DNA of 64,000 nt from Shewanella carassii (GCF_002777975.1 NZ_NGVS01000025.1:29052-93051); one strand, 5' to 3'. Counted from the first letter of the stretch, positions 38,311-46,826 are shown. A program made the numbers and translations. The notes: generated from the letters alone by a model not told the origin.

Positions 38311-39870
38311 ATGTTTGAACTGATACGCCATAAAACCAGCAGTCACAAGGCGGATATACTCTCCGGCCTAACGGTTGCTATGGCGCTGGTGCCCGAAGCG
38401 GTAGCCTTTGCCTTCGTTGCTAAAGTAGAACCTATGGTGGGCCTTTATGCCGCCTTTATCATGGGACTGATCACGGCCCTCATCGGCGGCCGTCCCGGCA
38501 TGATCTCAGGCGCCACCGGCGCGATGGCCGTGGTCATGACCAGTCTGGTGGTGTCCCACGGAGTCAGCTATCTGTTTGCCGCCGTGGTGCTGGCCGGGAT
38601 AATTCAAATTACCGCCGGAGCACTGCGTCTTGGCAAGTTCATTCGCATAGTGCCTTATCCTGTAATGATAGGCTTCGTCAACGGCCTGGCCATAGTCATA
38701 TTCCTGGCGCAACTGGGGCAATTTCAGGTCAAAGTCGGCGAAGAGGAGATGGCCTGGCTACCCGGTGCCGATATCTGGTTGATGCTGGCGCTGATAGCCA
38801 TGACCATGGCTATCATACATTTTCTGCCTAAGCTGACCACAGCCGTGCCGTCATCCCTGGTAGCCATACTGGCAGTAACCGCTCTGGTGGTGGGCCTGGA
38901 TTTGGATACCCGCAACGTGCTTGATTATTTGCGCAATATGAGCGGTAATCCTGAGGCAACTATCGCCGGCACACTGCCAAGCTTTGCCATTCCAGCCGTG
39001 CCCTTCAATCTGGAAACCCTTTATATCATAGCGCCCTATGCCGTTATCCTGGCAGCGGTTGGCCTGATTGAATCTCTGCTGACTCTGACAGTGGTCGATG
39101 AGATGACCCAAACCCGCGGCCGTGGCAACAAGGAATGTGTCGGCCAAGGCGTGGGTAACGTCACCAGTGGCTTTTTCGGTGCCATGGGTGGCTGCGCCAT
39201 GATTGGTCAGTCGATGATTAACATCAACTCAGGGGGCCGCGGTCGTCTTTCCGGGATCACCGCCGCTCTCACCTTGCTGTGCTTTATTCTGTTTGCCGCC
39301 GCCTTTATCGAGATGATCCCGCTGGCCGCCTTGGTCGGGGTCATGTTTATGGTGGTACTGGGAACCTTTGAGTGGGCCAGCTTTAAAGTAATGCGCAAGG
39401 TGCCCAAGCACGATGCCTTTGTTATTGTGCTGGTGACTGTGGTGACGGTATTTACCGATCTGGCGATTGCGGTATTTGTCGGGGTGATAGTCTCTGCGCT
39501 GGTATTTGCCTGGGAGCATGCCAAACAGATCAGTGCTCATAAAAGTATAGATGCCAACGGTTGGGCGGTTTACCGTCTCAATGGCCCACTGTTTTTCGGC
39601 TCAGCGGCTTCGTTTCTAGAGTTGTTCGATGCCAACAATGACCCCAAGGATGTCGTGGTCGACTTCCAGTCATCCCGGGTCTGTGACCACTCGGCTCTCG
39701 ATGCCATAGACACCTTGGCCGAGCGCTATGTGAATCAGGGCAAACGCCTGCATCTTCGTCACCTTTCCAACGACTGCAAGCAGTTGCTGCACAAGGCCGG
39801 CGATCTGGTGGAAGTCAATCTGATTGAAGATCCCAGATACAAGATTGCCGACGACAAGTTGGACTCGTAA
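38311..39870 (+). CDS. SulP-family inorganic anion transporter
   Basis: A 519-residue protein with the SulP membrane domain (LSGLTVAMALVPEAVAFAFVA, GLYAAFIMGLITALIGGRPGMISGATGAMAVVM, QGVGNVTSGFFGAMGGCAMIGQSMININSGGRGRLSG). A C-terminal STAS domain covers about residues 405-500 (YRLNGPLFFGSAASFLELF, VVDFQSSRVCDHSALDAI). SulP proteins carry sulfate, bicarbonate or C4-dicarboxylates. The substrate here is open. It stands alone and is followed by a shared terminator. Confidence 0.92.
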   Translation: MFELIRHKTSSHKADILSGLTVAMALVPEAVAFAFVAKVEPMVGLYAAFIMGLITALIGGRPGMISGATGAMAVVMTSLVVSHGVSYLFAAVVLAGIIQITAGALRLGKFIRIVPYPVMIGFVNGLAIVIFLAQLGQFQVKVGEEEMAWLPGADIWLMLALIAMTMAIIHFLPKLTTAVPSSLVAILAVTALVVGLDLDTRNVLDYLRNMSGNPEATIAGTLPSFAIPAVPFNLETLYIIAPYAVILAAVGLIESLLTLTVVDEMTQTRGRGNKECVGQGVGNVTSGFFGAMGGCAMIGQSMININSGGRGRLSGITAALTLLCFILFAAAFIEMIPLAALVGVMFMVVLGTFEWASFKVMRKVPKHDAFVIVLVTVVTVFTDLAIAVFVGVIVSALVFAWEHAKQISAHKSIDANGWAVYRLNGPLFFGSAASFLELFDANNDPKDVVVDFQSSRVCDHSALDAIDTLAERYVNQGKRLHLRHLSNDCKQLLHKAGDLVEVNLIEDPRYKIADDKLDS

Positions 39871-39890
39871 ATTGACACTGTCCAGACCAT

Positions 39891-39923
39891 AAAAAAACGG
39901 CAAGCTGAGGCTTGCCGTTTTTT
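39891..39923. terminator. Bidirectional terminator between the SulP and msrBA genes
   Basis: AAAAAAACGGCAAGC and GCTTGCCGTTTTTT pair over 13 bp or more with a TGAG loop; the genes converge here. Confidence 0.92.
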
Positions 39924-39928
39924 CTATT

Positions 39929-40846
39929 CTACTTCAGCTTGGCACTGAAACGCCGTCGCACCTTATCCAGCTTGGGTTTGATCACCAAGGCACAATAAGG
40001 CTGCTCACCATGAAGCGCAAAATAGTCGTTATGATAGTTCTCCGCCGGATAGAAACCATCAAAGGCGGTCAACTCTGTCACTATCGGCGCGCTAAAGACA
40101 CCTTCCTCATCCAGCGCCTTAATCATGGAGGACGCCGTCTCAATCTGCTTATCCGAGTGCGCGAAAATCACCGAACGATACTGAGGCCCCACATCGTTGC
40201 CTTGGCGATTCAAGGTGGTGGGGTCATGACTGGCAAAGAATACCTCCAACAGCCCGGCATAGCTGATGACAGTGGGGTCAAAAACTATCTGCACCACTTC
40301 GGCATGGCCGGTTGCGCCGCTGCATACCGCCTTGTAGTTGGCATCTTTTGCCGCGCCGCCGGCATAGCCGGAAGTCACTTGCATAACCCCGGCCAAGCTT
40401 AAAAAAACCGCCTCTGAACACCAAAAACAGCCGCCGCCCAGGGTGGCCGTCTCCAAACGCTTTTCAGTTGCCGGCTGCAAAGCCTCAGCATCATCTATGG
40501 CCTCAAAGACCATGGAGACAGAATTGACGCAATGTCGCAAGTTCTTGGCCGTTAACCCCTCTCCTTCAAACACATGTCCCAGATGACCACCACATTGACT
40601 GCAGACGATTTCGGTTCTGCGGCCATCGGCGTCGGGTATCCGGGTGACAGCACCAAAAATTTCATCGTCAAAGGCGGGCCAGCCACAATGGGCATTGAAT
40701 TTATGCTCGGACAAATACAAGGGGGCGCCGCATTTGCGGCACAGATATCGCCCCTTGGCATTGTGTTGATACAGCTCTCCACTGAAAGGGCGCTCAGTGC
40801 CTTTTTCCTCGATGACATAACGCTCAAACTCGTTCAGGGGTTTCAT
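39929..40846 (-). CDS. msrBA: Peptide methionine sulfoxide reductase MsrB-MsrA fusion
   Basis: 305 residues. The N-terminal MsrB domain (1-125) has structural zinc Cys pairs (CRKCGAPLY, CSQCGG), NAHCGWPAF, and the catalytic Cys in LRHCVNSVSMVFE. The C-terminal MsrA domain (about 133-300) has GGCFWCSEAVF with the catalytic Cys, and GATGHAEVVQIVFDP, HDPTTLNRQGNDVGPQYRS. Together they reduce R- and S-methionine sulfoxide. The usual MsrB RYC(I/V/M)NS box reads RHCVNS. No signal peptide, so the fusion is cytoplasmic, unlike the exported PilB-type fusions with thioredoxin. Confidence 0.93.
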   Translation of the reverse strand: MKPLNEFERYVIEEKGTERPFSGELYQHNAKGRYLCRKCGAPLYLSEHKFNAHCGWPAFDDEIFGAVTRIPDADGRRTEIVCSQCGGHLGHVFEGEGLTAKNLRHCVNSVSMVFEAIDDAEALQPATEKRLETATLGGGCFWCSEAVFLSLAGVMQVTSGYAGGAAKDANYKAVCSGATGHAEVVQIVFDPTVISYAGLLEVFFASHDPTTLNRQGNDVGPQYRSVIFAHSDKQIETASSMIKALDEEGVFSAPIVTELTAFDGFYPAENYHNDYFALHGEQPYCALVIKPKLDKVRRRFSAKLK

Positions 40847-40928
40847 TTAACGCTCCTCGATTACTCTGCGTAACCCATAAGACCCGAATAGCTGCAATTA
40901 CCCTTCACTCAAGTTACTCAGAGCCATA

Positions 40929-40950
40929 AAGGTGACCTGGATCACTTTAC
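40929..40950. promoter_or_regulatory. Candidate CRP-type binding site
   Basis: The core GTGA-CCTGGA-TCAC (40933-40946) has the half-site geometry of a CRP site with perfect inner dyad. The outer T and A positions of the consensus are less well kept. It lies between the divergent msrBA and dioxygenase genes, 114 bp upstream of the latter. Confidence 0.45.
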
Positions 40951-41059
40951 GTTGCCCCTATAAAGACATCAAGGTAGACTTGCGCCCGGGTCACCCGACT
41001 GCCAACAAAATGTCCATAGAGACACGAGTATCGGGTCAATAAAAAATAACCAAGATAAG

Positions 41060-41905
41060 ATGATGATGAAACTGGAAACCATAGACTATCGCGCCGCAGA
41101 TGCTGCCGAGCGCTTTGTAGAATCCTTGCGCAGCACCGGCTTTGGCGTGTTGCGCAACCACCCTATTTCACAACACTTGGTGCAGGATATCTACCGCGAC
41201 TGGCAGGACTTCTTCAACAGTGAAGAAAAGCAGGCCTTCATGTTCAAGCCGGAAACCCAGGATGGTTTCTTTCCGGCGAGCATTTCAGAAACCGCCAAAG
41301 GCCATACGGTCAAAGACATCAAAGAGTACTTTCACGTCTACCCCTGGGGCCGCATTCCAGAGCAATTGCAGGACAATATCCTCACCTACTACCAAGAAGC
41401 CAATGCGCTGGCCGCCGAGCTTCTGGACTGGGTCGAGGCGCACTCGCCTGCCGAGGTGGCAGCCAACTACCGCACTGCGCTGTCGCAAATGATAGCCAAT
41501 AGCCACAAGACGCTGCTGCGGGTGCTGCATTATCCGCCAATGACGGGTGATGAGACCCCGGGCGCCATTCGCGCCGCCGCCCATGAGGATATCAACTTGC
41601 TTACCGTATTGCCCGCCGCCAACGAGCCCGGGCTGCAAGTGCAGAGCCTCGACGGGGAATGGCTGGATGTTCCCAGCGATTTTGGCAACCTTATCATTAA
41701 CATAGGCGATATGCTCCAGGAGGCTTCCGCCGGTTACTTCCCATCGACCACTCATAGGGTGATCAACCCGGAAGGCGCCGATATGAGCAAGTCGCGGATC
41801 TCACTGCCGCTGTTCCTGCACCCTCGCCCCGACGTTGTGCTGTCAGAGCGCTATACCGCCGACAGCTACCTGATGGAGCGCCTGCGCGAACTTGGGGTTA
41901 TCTAG
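41060..41905 (+). CDS. Fe(II)/2-oxoglutarate-dependent dioxygenase (isopenicillin-N-synthase-like)
   Basis: A 281-residue protein. The Fe(II) ligands are His and Asp in AAHEDINLLTVL and His in STTHRVIN; the 2OG-binding Arg is in KSRISLPLFLHP. The N-terminal helical DIOX_N part (FVESLRSTGFGVLRNHPIS, DWQDFFNSEEKQAF) is typical. Substrate unknown; such enzymes hydroxylate or desaturate small molecules or amino-acid derivatives. Three ATGs in a row start the frame; AAGATAAG precedes them. A terminator overlaps the stop codon. Confidence 0.9.
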   Translation: MMMKLETIDYRAADAAERFVESLRSTGFGVLRNHPISQHLVQDIYRDWQDFFNSEEKQAFMFKPETQDGFFPASISETAKGHTVKDIKEYFHVYPWGRIPEQLQDNILTYYQEANALAAELLDWVEAHSPAEVAANYRTALSQMIANSHKTLLRVLHYPPMTGDETPGAIRAAAHEDINLLTVLPAANEPGLQVQSLDGEWLDVPSDFGNLIINIGDMLQEASAGYFPSTTHRVINPEGADMSKSRISLPLFLHPRPDVVLSERYTADSYLMERLRELGVI

Positions 41906-41924
41906 CGCCTGCGGGCGCTTTTTT
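41904..41924 (+). terminator. Terminator of the dioxygenase gene
   Basis: AGCGCC and GGCGCT pair around TGCG and run into six T residues. It starts at the stop codon itself. Confidence 0.85.
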
Positions 41925-41934
41925 CAGTTCGGAA

Positions 41935-41943
41935 TGCTACAAT
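41935..41943 (+). promoter_or_regulatory. Extended -10 promoter for the YlqF-like GTPase
   Basis: TGCTACAAT is an extended -10 box (TGn-TACAAT) 39 bp before the ATG at 41982. A -35 match is poor, which extended -10 promoters tolerate. Confidence 0.5.
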
Positions 41944-41981
41944 AGCGCTCTTTTTTCAGTTTTCAGCAGGATAAGCAATAG

Positions 41982-42923
41982 ATGGCGATTCAATGGTATC
42001 CGGGACACATGCACAAGGCCCGCAAAGAGATAGAAGAGGTGATGCCTCAGATAGATCTGGTGATCGAAGTGTTGGATGCCCGAATACCCTACAGCAGTGA
42101 AAACCCCATGGTGGCCAAGCTGCGCCAGGACAAGCCTTGTATCAAGTTGCTGAATAAGTCTGATCTGGCCGATCCCGAGATAACCAATCGCTGGATTGAG
42201 TACCTGGAGCAGGAACAAGGAGTGCGGGCACAAGCCATCACTACCCTGCAACCTGCAATGGTCAGAAAGATCCCCGAGCTGTGCCGCAAACTGGTCCCCG
42301 TAAGCGAAGGTGCGCTCAAGGATATTCGCACCATGATCATGGGCATCCCCAATGTGGGCAAGTCCACCATCATCAATACCCTGGCCGGCCGGGTGATTGC
42401 CAAAACAGGTAATGAACCTGCGGTGACCAAGGCGCAGCAAAGGATCAACCTTAAAAACGGCATAGTGCTGTCCGACACGCCGGGGATCCTTTGGCCCAAG
42501 GTGGACAATGAAGCCTCGGGTTATCGCCTGGCGGTCACAGGTGCCATCAAGGATACCGCCATGGAATATGAGGATGTGGCCCTGTTTGCCGCAGCTTACT
42601 TCCTGCATGCCTACCCGGAGGCGATGATGGAGCGTTATAAGCTGACCTCCCTGCCCGCCACCGATATCGAATTGCTCGAAGAGATAGGCCGCAGGCGTGG
42701 CGCTCTCAGAAGCGGCGGTCATATCGATTTGCACAAGGCCTCGGAACTGCTGTTACATGAGTTCCGCTCAGGGAAAATCGGTCAGCTGTCCTTGGAAACG
42801 CCGGAAATGGCCCAGGCAGAAGAGGCGGAAGTGGCCAAGCTGCTGGCGGAGAAAGAAGCCCTGAAGCAGGCAAAGAAAGAAGCCGACAGGCTGAAGCGCT
42901 CCGGCAAACGCCATCAGGGTTAA
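41982..42923 (+). CDS. ylqF: YlqF/RbgA-type ribosome biogenesis GTPase
   Basis: The 313-residue GTPase is circularly permuted: the NKSDLAD (G4) motif comes first (about residue 57), then MGIPNVGKSTIINTL (G1), GNEPAVT (G2-like), and DTPGILWPK (G3). It starts with IQWYPGHMHKARKEIEE, the YlqF signature. RbgA acts in assembly of the 50S subunit in Bacillus. The C-terminal coiled, Lys/Glu-rich tail (EEAEVAKLLAEKEALKQAKKEADRLKRSGKR) is an addition. A terminator follows. Confidence 0.92.
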   Translation: MAIQWYPGHMHKARKEIEEVMPQIDLVIEVLDARIPYSSENPMVAKLRQDKPCIKLLNKSDLADPEITNRWIEYLEQEQGVRAQAITTLQPAMVRKIPELCRKLVPVSEGALKDIRTMIMGIPNVGKSTIINTLAGRVIAKTGNEPAVTKAQQRINLKNGIVLSDTPGILWPKVDNEASGYRLAVTGAIKDTAMEYEDVALFAAAYFLHAYPEAMMERYKLTSLPATDIELLEEIGRRRGALRSGGHIDLHKASELLLHEFRSGKIGQLSLETPEMAQAEEAEVAKLLAEKEALKQAKKEADRLKRSGKRHQG

Positions 42924-42951
42924 GTTTCCCTCAAGAAGCAAACTTAGCGAA

Positions 42952-42979
42952 AACGGGCCACCATTTGTGGCCTGTTTTT
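42952..42979 (+). terminator. Terminator of the YlqF-like gene
   Basis: AACGGGCCAC and GTGGCCTGTT form a stem with one internal mismatch, and T-run TTTTTG follows. Confidence 0.8.
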
Positions 42980-43054
42980 GTTTGTCACTTATCCGACCAA
43001 TTATCCAACTAAATTCCGCATAAGCTTTATGACTTTAGTCCTTTGCAGAACCGC

Positions 43055-43579
43055 TCACCTCGCTGGCGGGATACTCTTGGGCCTGGCGGCCTGGATCCGG
43101 GCAAACAGTCCGGCAATGCTCAACTCCAACAGATCCAAAACCTGCTCAAATCCGCTGTCGCCACCATAGTAAGGATCCGGGACTTCCCTGATGGGAGTAT
43201 CGGCAAAGTCCAGCATCAAGGCCAGCTTGTGTTTGTAAATCTGCGGACAAGCCTCATATAGGGCCTGAAGATTCTCACGATCGGCCGCCAGAATAAGATC
43301 GAAATGAGCAAAGTCCCGCGCACACACCTGCCTGGCTTTGATCCCTGAAAAGTCCAGCCCGCGCCGCTCACCGGCAGCGCGGGCGCGCCTGTCCGGCAAC
43401 TCCCCAGCGTGATAGCCTATGGTACCGGCAGAATCCAACTCCAGTGTCAGTCCCATGGCCTGAGCCTTGGCCCGGGCCACAGCTTCAGCGCTTGGTGAGC
43501 GGCAGATATTGCCCATACAAACCATTAAGATACGGTTGATTTCACCCTCATTAACACTTGGCACGCTTTGAAATTCCAC
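43055..43579 (-). CDS. Low-molecular-weight protein-tyrosine phosphatase family
   Basis: A 174-residue reading frame. The P-loop VCMGNICRSPSAEAV gives the Cys-X5-Arg-Ser catalytic motif near residue 20, and the general acid lies in VPDPYYGGDSGFE near the end. Bacterial members act on tyrosine-phosphorylated or arginine-phosphorylated proteins. The annotated start is GTG at 43577-43579, directly after the ligase stop; an internal GTG (43564) or ATG (43525) could serve instead, and no start has a strong ribosome site. It seems to be co-transcribed with the upstream DNA ligase gene. Confidence 0.88.
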   Translation of the reverse strand: MEFQSVPSVNEGEINRILMVCMGNICRSPSAEAVARAKAQAMGLTLELDSAGTIGYHAGELPDRRARAAGERRGLDFSGIKARQVCARDFAHFDLILAADRENLQALYEACPQIYKHKLALMLDFADTPIREVPDPYYGGDSGFEQVLDLLELSIAGLFARIQAARPKSIPPAR

Positions 43580-43580
43580 C

Positions 43581-44552
43581 TTAAGGTTCCTTATTGGCTG
43601 ACTCGGCAGGATTGAGTTCCGCAGCCGGGTCGGCGACAGAGACTTTTGCCTCGATACCCCCTGCCGGGAAACTGAGTCGATAGTCGGATCTTACCCTAAG
43701 GAAGCGGGCAAACCTAGGCTTGCCGCCCGAGGTCAGCCCGGAGAAAGCAAAGGTCACCCAGGTTCCGGGAAGCGGCGGTGAAGCTCTCTCGGCATCGGTG
43801 AAACCTGTTCCCAAGCGAAAGCTTACCCCAGCCTCGGTCTCCACCAGCAAGGCGCCCATCATACCTTGATACTTGCCCTTTCCCGGAAGTATCGCCAGCA
43901 CTCGCGCCTCGGCATCTTCCACAGGTTTGAGTTTTAACAAGGCGTCACTGCGCCCCGCCAGATACATGGCATCGATGCGGTGCGCCATCAGGCCTTCGCC
44001 CCCTTTGGCCACAACCTGTTGTAACCACAGATGTAACTCTTGCGTGCTGCTCAGACGCCGCTGCTCAATGACATAGAGATAAGGGGTCAGTTGGTGATAC
44101 TGCTTGAACGCCTGATAACGTTCGGCAAAAGCCATTTTAAGCCCGGGGGCATCGAACAGATAAAAACCCAGCTGGCGCCAGGAGTCTGCCTCGCCCAAAC
44201 CTCTGGCCAGCAATGATGCAGTATCAAAGCTGTGATAGCCGCCCCAAAGTTCTCCTTCTAGTGCCACTGCAGGAAAGTCTTTCACAAACCAAACTGGTGC
44301 AGGAATCACTCTGCCCGAGCGGCTCAGCAAACGCCTGCCGTCCCATCTGGCGCGGACACCATCGAGTTTTTCACTGACAAGGAAATCCTTGATTTCGGCC
44401 TTTTGTTGTTGCCAACGACCGGCCAACTCCGGGGCCGGTAATTCTCTATCGCTGGCCGCCGGAAACGAGAGCAGAAAAGTTTGCAGCAGTAACAGCATGG
44501 CCGGAAAACACTTAAGGTATGCTGTTGTCGGTAAAGATTGCGGATATTGCAT
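43581..44552 (-). CDS. Secreted ATP-dependent DNA ligase (LigE-type)
   Basis: 323 residues from ATG 44550-44552, which follows AGGGAGGG; the frame goes back to 44630 without need. The N-terminus is a signal peptide (CFPAMLLLLQTFLLSFPAASD). The ligase core has motif I SEKLDGVRARW (adenylated Lys), EGELWGG (motif III region), KGGEGLMAHR (motif IV), and LLKLKPVEDAEARVL (motif V), then an OB fold (GTWVTFAFSGLTSGGKPRFARFLRVR). Only minimal domains are present, as in LigE of Neisseria, Haemophilus and others. It seals nicks with ATP, apparently in the periplasm; competence or extracellular DNA handling has been proposed for the family. Confidence 0.88.
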   Translation of the reverse strand: MQYPQSLPTTAYLKCFPAMLLLLQTFLLSFPAASDRELPAPELAGRWQQQKAEIKDFLVSEKLDGVRARWDGRRLLSRSGRVIPAPVWFVKDFPAVALEGELWGGYHSFDTASLLARGLGEADSWRQLGFYLFDAPGLKMAFAERYQAFKQYHQLTPYLYVIEQRRLSSTQELHLWLQQVVAKGGEGLMAHRIDAMYLAGRSDALLKLKPVEDAEARVLAILPGKGKYQGMMGALLVETEAGVSFRLGTGFTDAERASPPLPGTWVTFAFSGLTSGGKPRFARFLRVRSDYRLSFPAGGIEAKVSVADPAAELNPAESANKEP

Positions 44553-44780
44553 AAGCCCTCCCTGGCTATCGACCAATTGCCTGCTACATCCTATAGCAGA
44601 GACCAAAACTACAAAGATCAAAACTACCAAGAGTATAGAAAGTCGTGGTGGTTATGGTGACAACGGGTGTAACGATTATCGAAACGGCCCTCCCCCTTTG
44701 CCAAACCTTCCGCCATGGCATAATAACGGCCAAACACCCGTGGTAGGTGCAGTAACTGTTATATCAGCGGCAAGATGAGC

Positions 44781-44789
44781 TGCTATAAT
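44781..44789 (+). promoter_or_regulatory. Extended -10 promoter, probably for dgkA
   Basis: TGCTATAAT is a consensus extended -10 element. It would give a ~175-nt leader before dgkA at 44970. The 338-bp gap between the ligase and dgkA contains no other gene. Confidence 0.5.
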
Positions 44790-44969
44790 GCCGCCGCACC
44801 TTGGAAACCTCAGCGCCACTGCACTACTAGCCAAACTAGTCACTGGTGACCAATGCGAGGTCAATAAAGGAAGCGACAAGTTGCAACCCCATTAACCCAG
44901 GAACCTTTCACGGTTCAGCGGGTCTTTATACAGCAACCGGCTATGCCACAGATCAAGAATTGAGAGAAT

Positions 44970-45341
44970 ATGAAACCCGCCAACAATCACGGACTGAAAC
45001 GCATTTTCCGCGCCACCGGCTTTTCCATCAAGGGCTTATGCTCCGCCTGGAAACATGAAGCCGCCTTTCGTCAGGAAGCCGTACTGGCATTGTTAATGAT
45101 CCCGCTGGCGTTATATCTGGATGTAGTCAAGACAGAAAAATTACTGCTGATAGCAACAGTATTTATCGTCATTATTACCGAACTGTTGAATTCGGCCATT
45201 GAAGCCGTGGTCGACAGAGTGGGCGATGAAATTCATCCCTTGAGCGGCCAGGCCAAAGATATTGCCTCGGCGGCGGTCTTTATCAGTCTGTGTTTATGCG
45301 GCCTGACCTGGGCCGTGGTTATCTGGCCTTTGGTGTTCTAA
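44970..45341 (+). CDS. dgkA: Diacylglycerol kinase
   Basis: A 123-residue integral membrane kinase. It has the DgkA pattern: AWKHEAAFRQEAVLALL, ITELLNSAIEAVVDRVGDE (the catalytic Glu-x-x-Asn-x-Ala-Ile-Glu stretch), HPLSGQAKDIASAAVFISL, and three membrane helices. It phosphorylates diacylglycerol made during membrane-derived oligosaccharide or lipid turnover. Length is normal. Confidence 0.95.
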   Translation: MKPANNHGLKRIFRATGFSIKGLCSAWKHEAAFRQEAVLALLMIPLALYLDVVKTEKLLLIATVFIVIITELLNSAIEAVVDRVGDEIHPLSGQAKDIASAAVFISLCLCGLTWAVVIWPLVF

Positions 45342-45344
45342 AGC

Positions 45345-45379
45345 GCTTTGGTATGTTGATGCACGCTTTGGTATTTTGA
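45345..45379 (+). repeat. Two short direct repeats after dgkA
   Basis: GCTTTGGTATGTTGA (45345-45359) and GCTTTGGTATTTTGA (45365-45379) differ at one base and start 20 bp apart. No function is visible. Confidence 0.6.
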
Positions 45380-45396
45380 GTGCTTCAGTAAGGTAA

Positions 45397-45428
45397 CCGG
45401 GCATCAAGGCAAAACGCTGAATGCCCGG
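45397..45428. terminator. Inverted repeat between dgkA and hdfR
   Basis: CCGGGCAT (45397-45404) and ATGCCCGG (45421-45428) pair over 8 bp with a 16-nt loop, between convergent genes. T-runs are weak, so termination is uncertain. Confidence 0.45.
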
Positions 45429-45434
45429 CCAAAT

Positions 45435-46280
45435 TTAAAACTGACTTCTGAGGTAGTTGACCGCTTGCAGTATCTGCTCCAAGCGGTCGTTGCCCGGCAA
45501 GTAGGCTACATAGACATTACGCCTGAGCGGCGTTTTATCATCAATCACAAACAGCTCCCCTTTCGCCAGATAAGGTTCAATCATGTTTTGCGGCAAAAAT
45601 GCACTGCCGCCATTATTGAGCAGAAAGTCCAGCGCAATACGGGCCGAGCCTGTATGCAGTACAGGAATGGGTAACTCGGCATAGTCTCTGGCATGTTGAA
45701 TATTAAACGCCGTGCCCCAATCGACCTTGATATAATGCCTGTCCGTCAGTTCATCGACGGAGGAAGCCACCTCTGTGCTTACCAGATGCAGCGACACCTC
45801 TCCTATCTGCAACAGCTCAAACTCTTCCAACTTAGGGGGATCAAAGGCTATAGCCAGATCCAGCGTTCGGTCCATCAACTGTTTGGTCATTGCCGCCGGC
45901 GCCAAAATTTCGGTGCGCAGCGCCACTCCAGCAAGCCCCTGATGTAAACCTTGCATATATCCCTGCAGATAAGCGTCCCAGATATTGGGCGCCGCACCGA
46001 TAACCAATTGTACCGACTGGTGCTCACTCAAGGAGATATCCTGTTTGGCCCGCTCCCAGGCGGTCAATACCGCTTCGGCATGCGCCAGCATCCGCACTCC
46101 GGCCGGGGTCGGTTGTATGTTGTTGCGCTGCCGTTCAAACAGCTCGACGCCGAGAATACTCTCCAGCTGCTTAACCCTGAAAGATACTGCGCTACGGGTC
46201 AGATAGAGGTTCTCGGCGGCTTTCCCAAAATGGCGGGTATGGGAAACTTCCAGAAATGTCTTGAGTAAATCCGTGTCCAT
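45435..46280 (-). CDS. hdfR: LysR-type regulator HdfR
   Basis: A 281-residue LysR protein from ATG 46278-46280: MDTDLLKTFLEVSHTRHFGKAAENLYLTRSAVSFRVKQLESILGVELFERQRNNIQPT, which follows E. coli HdfR closely through the helix-turn-helix. The effector domain (about 90-280) is more divergent. HdfR is known for repressing flhDC in E. coli. Here it is divergent from maoP, the same pairing as in E. coli. A perfect palindrome in the shared promoter (46313-46328) is a natural binding site. Confidence 0.9.
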   Translation of the reverse strand: MDTDLLKTFLEVSHTRHFGKAAENLYLTRSAVSFRVKQLESILGVELFERQRNNIQPTPAGVRMLAHAEAVLTAWERAKQDISLSEHQSVQLVIGAAPNIWDAYLQGYMQGLHQGLAGVALRTEILAPAAMTKQLMDRTLDLAIAFDPPKLEEFELLQIGEVSLHLVSTEVASSVDELTDRHYIKVDWGTAFNIQHARDYAELPIPVLHTGSARIALDFLLNNGGSAFLPQNMIEPYLAKGELFVIDDKTPLRRNVYVAYLPGNDRLEQILQAVNYLRSQF

Positions 46281-46312
46281 AAAAAATTCTTTATCGTCAT
46301 AGACAAATTTTT

Positions 46313-46328
46313 TTGATTTATAAATCAA
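46313..46328. promoter_or_regulatory. Palindromic candidate HdfR operator
   Basis: TTGATTTATAAATCAA is a perfect 16-bp palindrome containing the LysR T-N11-A geometry. It lies 33 bp from the hdfR start and 64 bp from the maoP start, so one site could govern both. Confidence 0.55.
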
Positions 46329-46391
46329 TCATACTAGCCAATACTCTGCTTGCAAATCTCCTCAAGAACCATTTTTGTAAGGAATATCGCC

Positions 46392-46826
46392 ATGTTGACC
46401 ACGACTCCTTCACCATCGGCACTGCAAAGTGCATCTATGCAACAAGCCGCCAATGAGAGTTTCGTCAGCGAACGCCGTTTCTATGACGACAAGAACTTCC
46501 CCAAAGGCTTTCGCCGCAGCGGGGATTTTACTTACAACGAAGCAGAATTACTCGAAAAACATGGCGTTGCCATGAAAGCTCTGGCAGAGGGACGCCAAGC
46601 CCCCCGGAACCCGGAGGAGAGTCATTTTGTTGAAGTTGTCCGCGGAAATTCCGCTCCCGGTAGCTTGTTGGAAAAGATCTGGGTAAAGTATGTCAAGTTG
46701 GCTTCAGGGAAGCCTTTCTACGCAGTTGTCGGCACCACTTTGGTGAAAAAGGCCGATGCTGAGTATCTTGACGATATGATAGATGACGATGTTCAGGATG
46801 AGCCTGAACTTGAGGATAACCAATGA
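46392..46826 (+). CDS. maoP: MaoP (DUF413), macrodomain Ori organisation protein
   Basis: 144 residues from ATG 46392, which has TAAGGA at good spacing. The core RRFYDDKNFPKGFRRSGDFTYNEAELLEKHGVAMKALAEG matches the MaoP/YifE pattern. In E. coli MaoP and the cis site maoS set up the Ori macrodomain. This protein has extra N-terminal residues and a strongly acidic C-terminal tail (DDMIDDDVQDEPELED). It is followed 20 bp later by the RimK-like gene, so the two probably share a transcript. Confidence 0.88.
   Translation: MLTTTPSPSALQSASMQQAANESFVSERRFYDDKNFPKGFRRSGDFTYNEAELLEKHGVAMKALAEGRQAPRNPEESHFVEVVRGNSAPGSLLEKIWVKYVKLASGKPFYAVVGTTLVKKADAEYLDDMIDDDVQDEPELEDNQ

Noticed and set aside
43581..44630. 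Longer N-terminus for the DNA ligase
   Set aside because: The extra 26 residues would precede a well-placed ribosome site and signal peptide at 44552.
44676..45058. Small frames on both strands upstream of dgkA
   Set aside because: No ribosome sites or family similarity; the interval is better explained as the dgkA leader.
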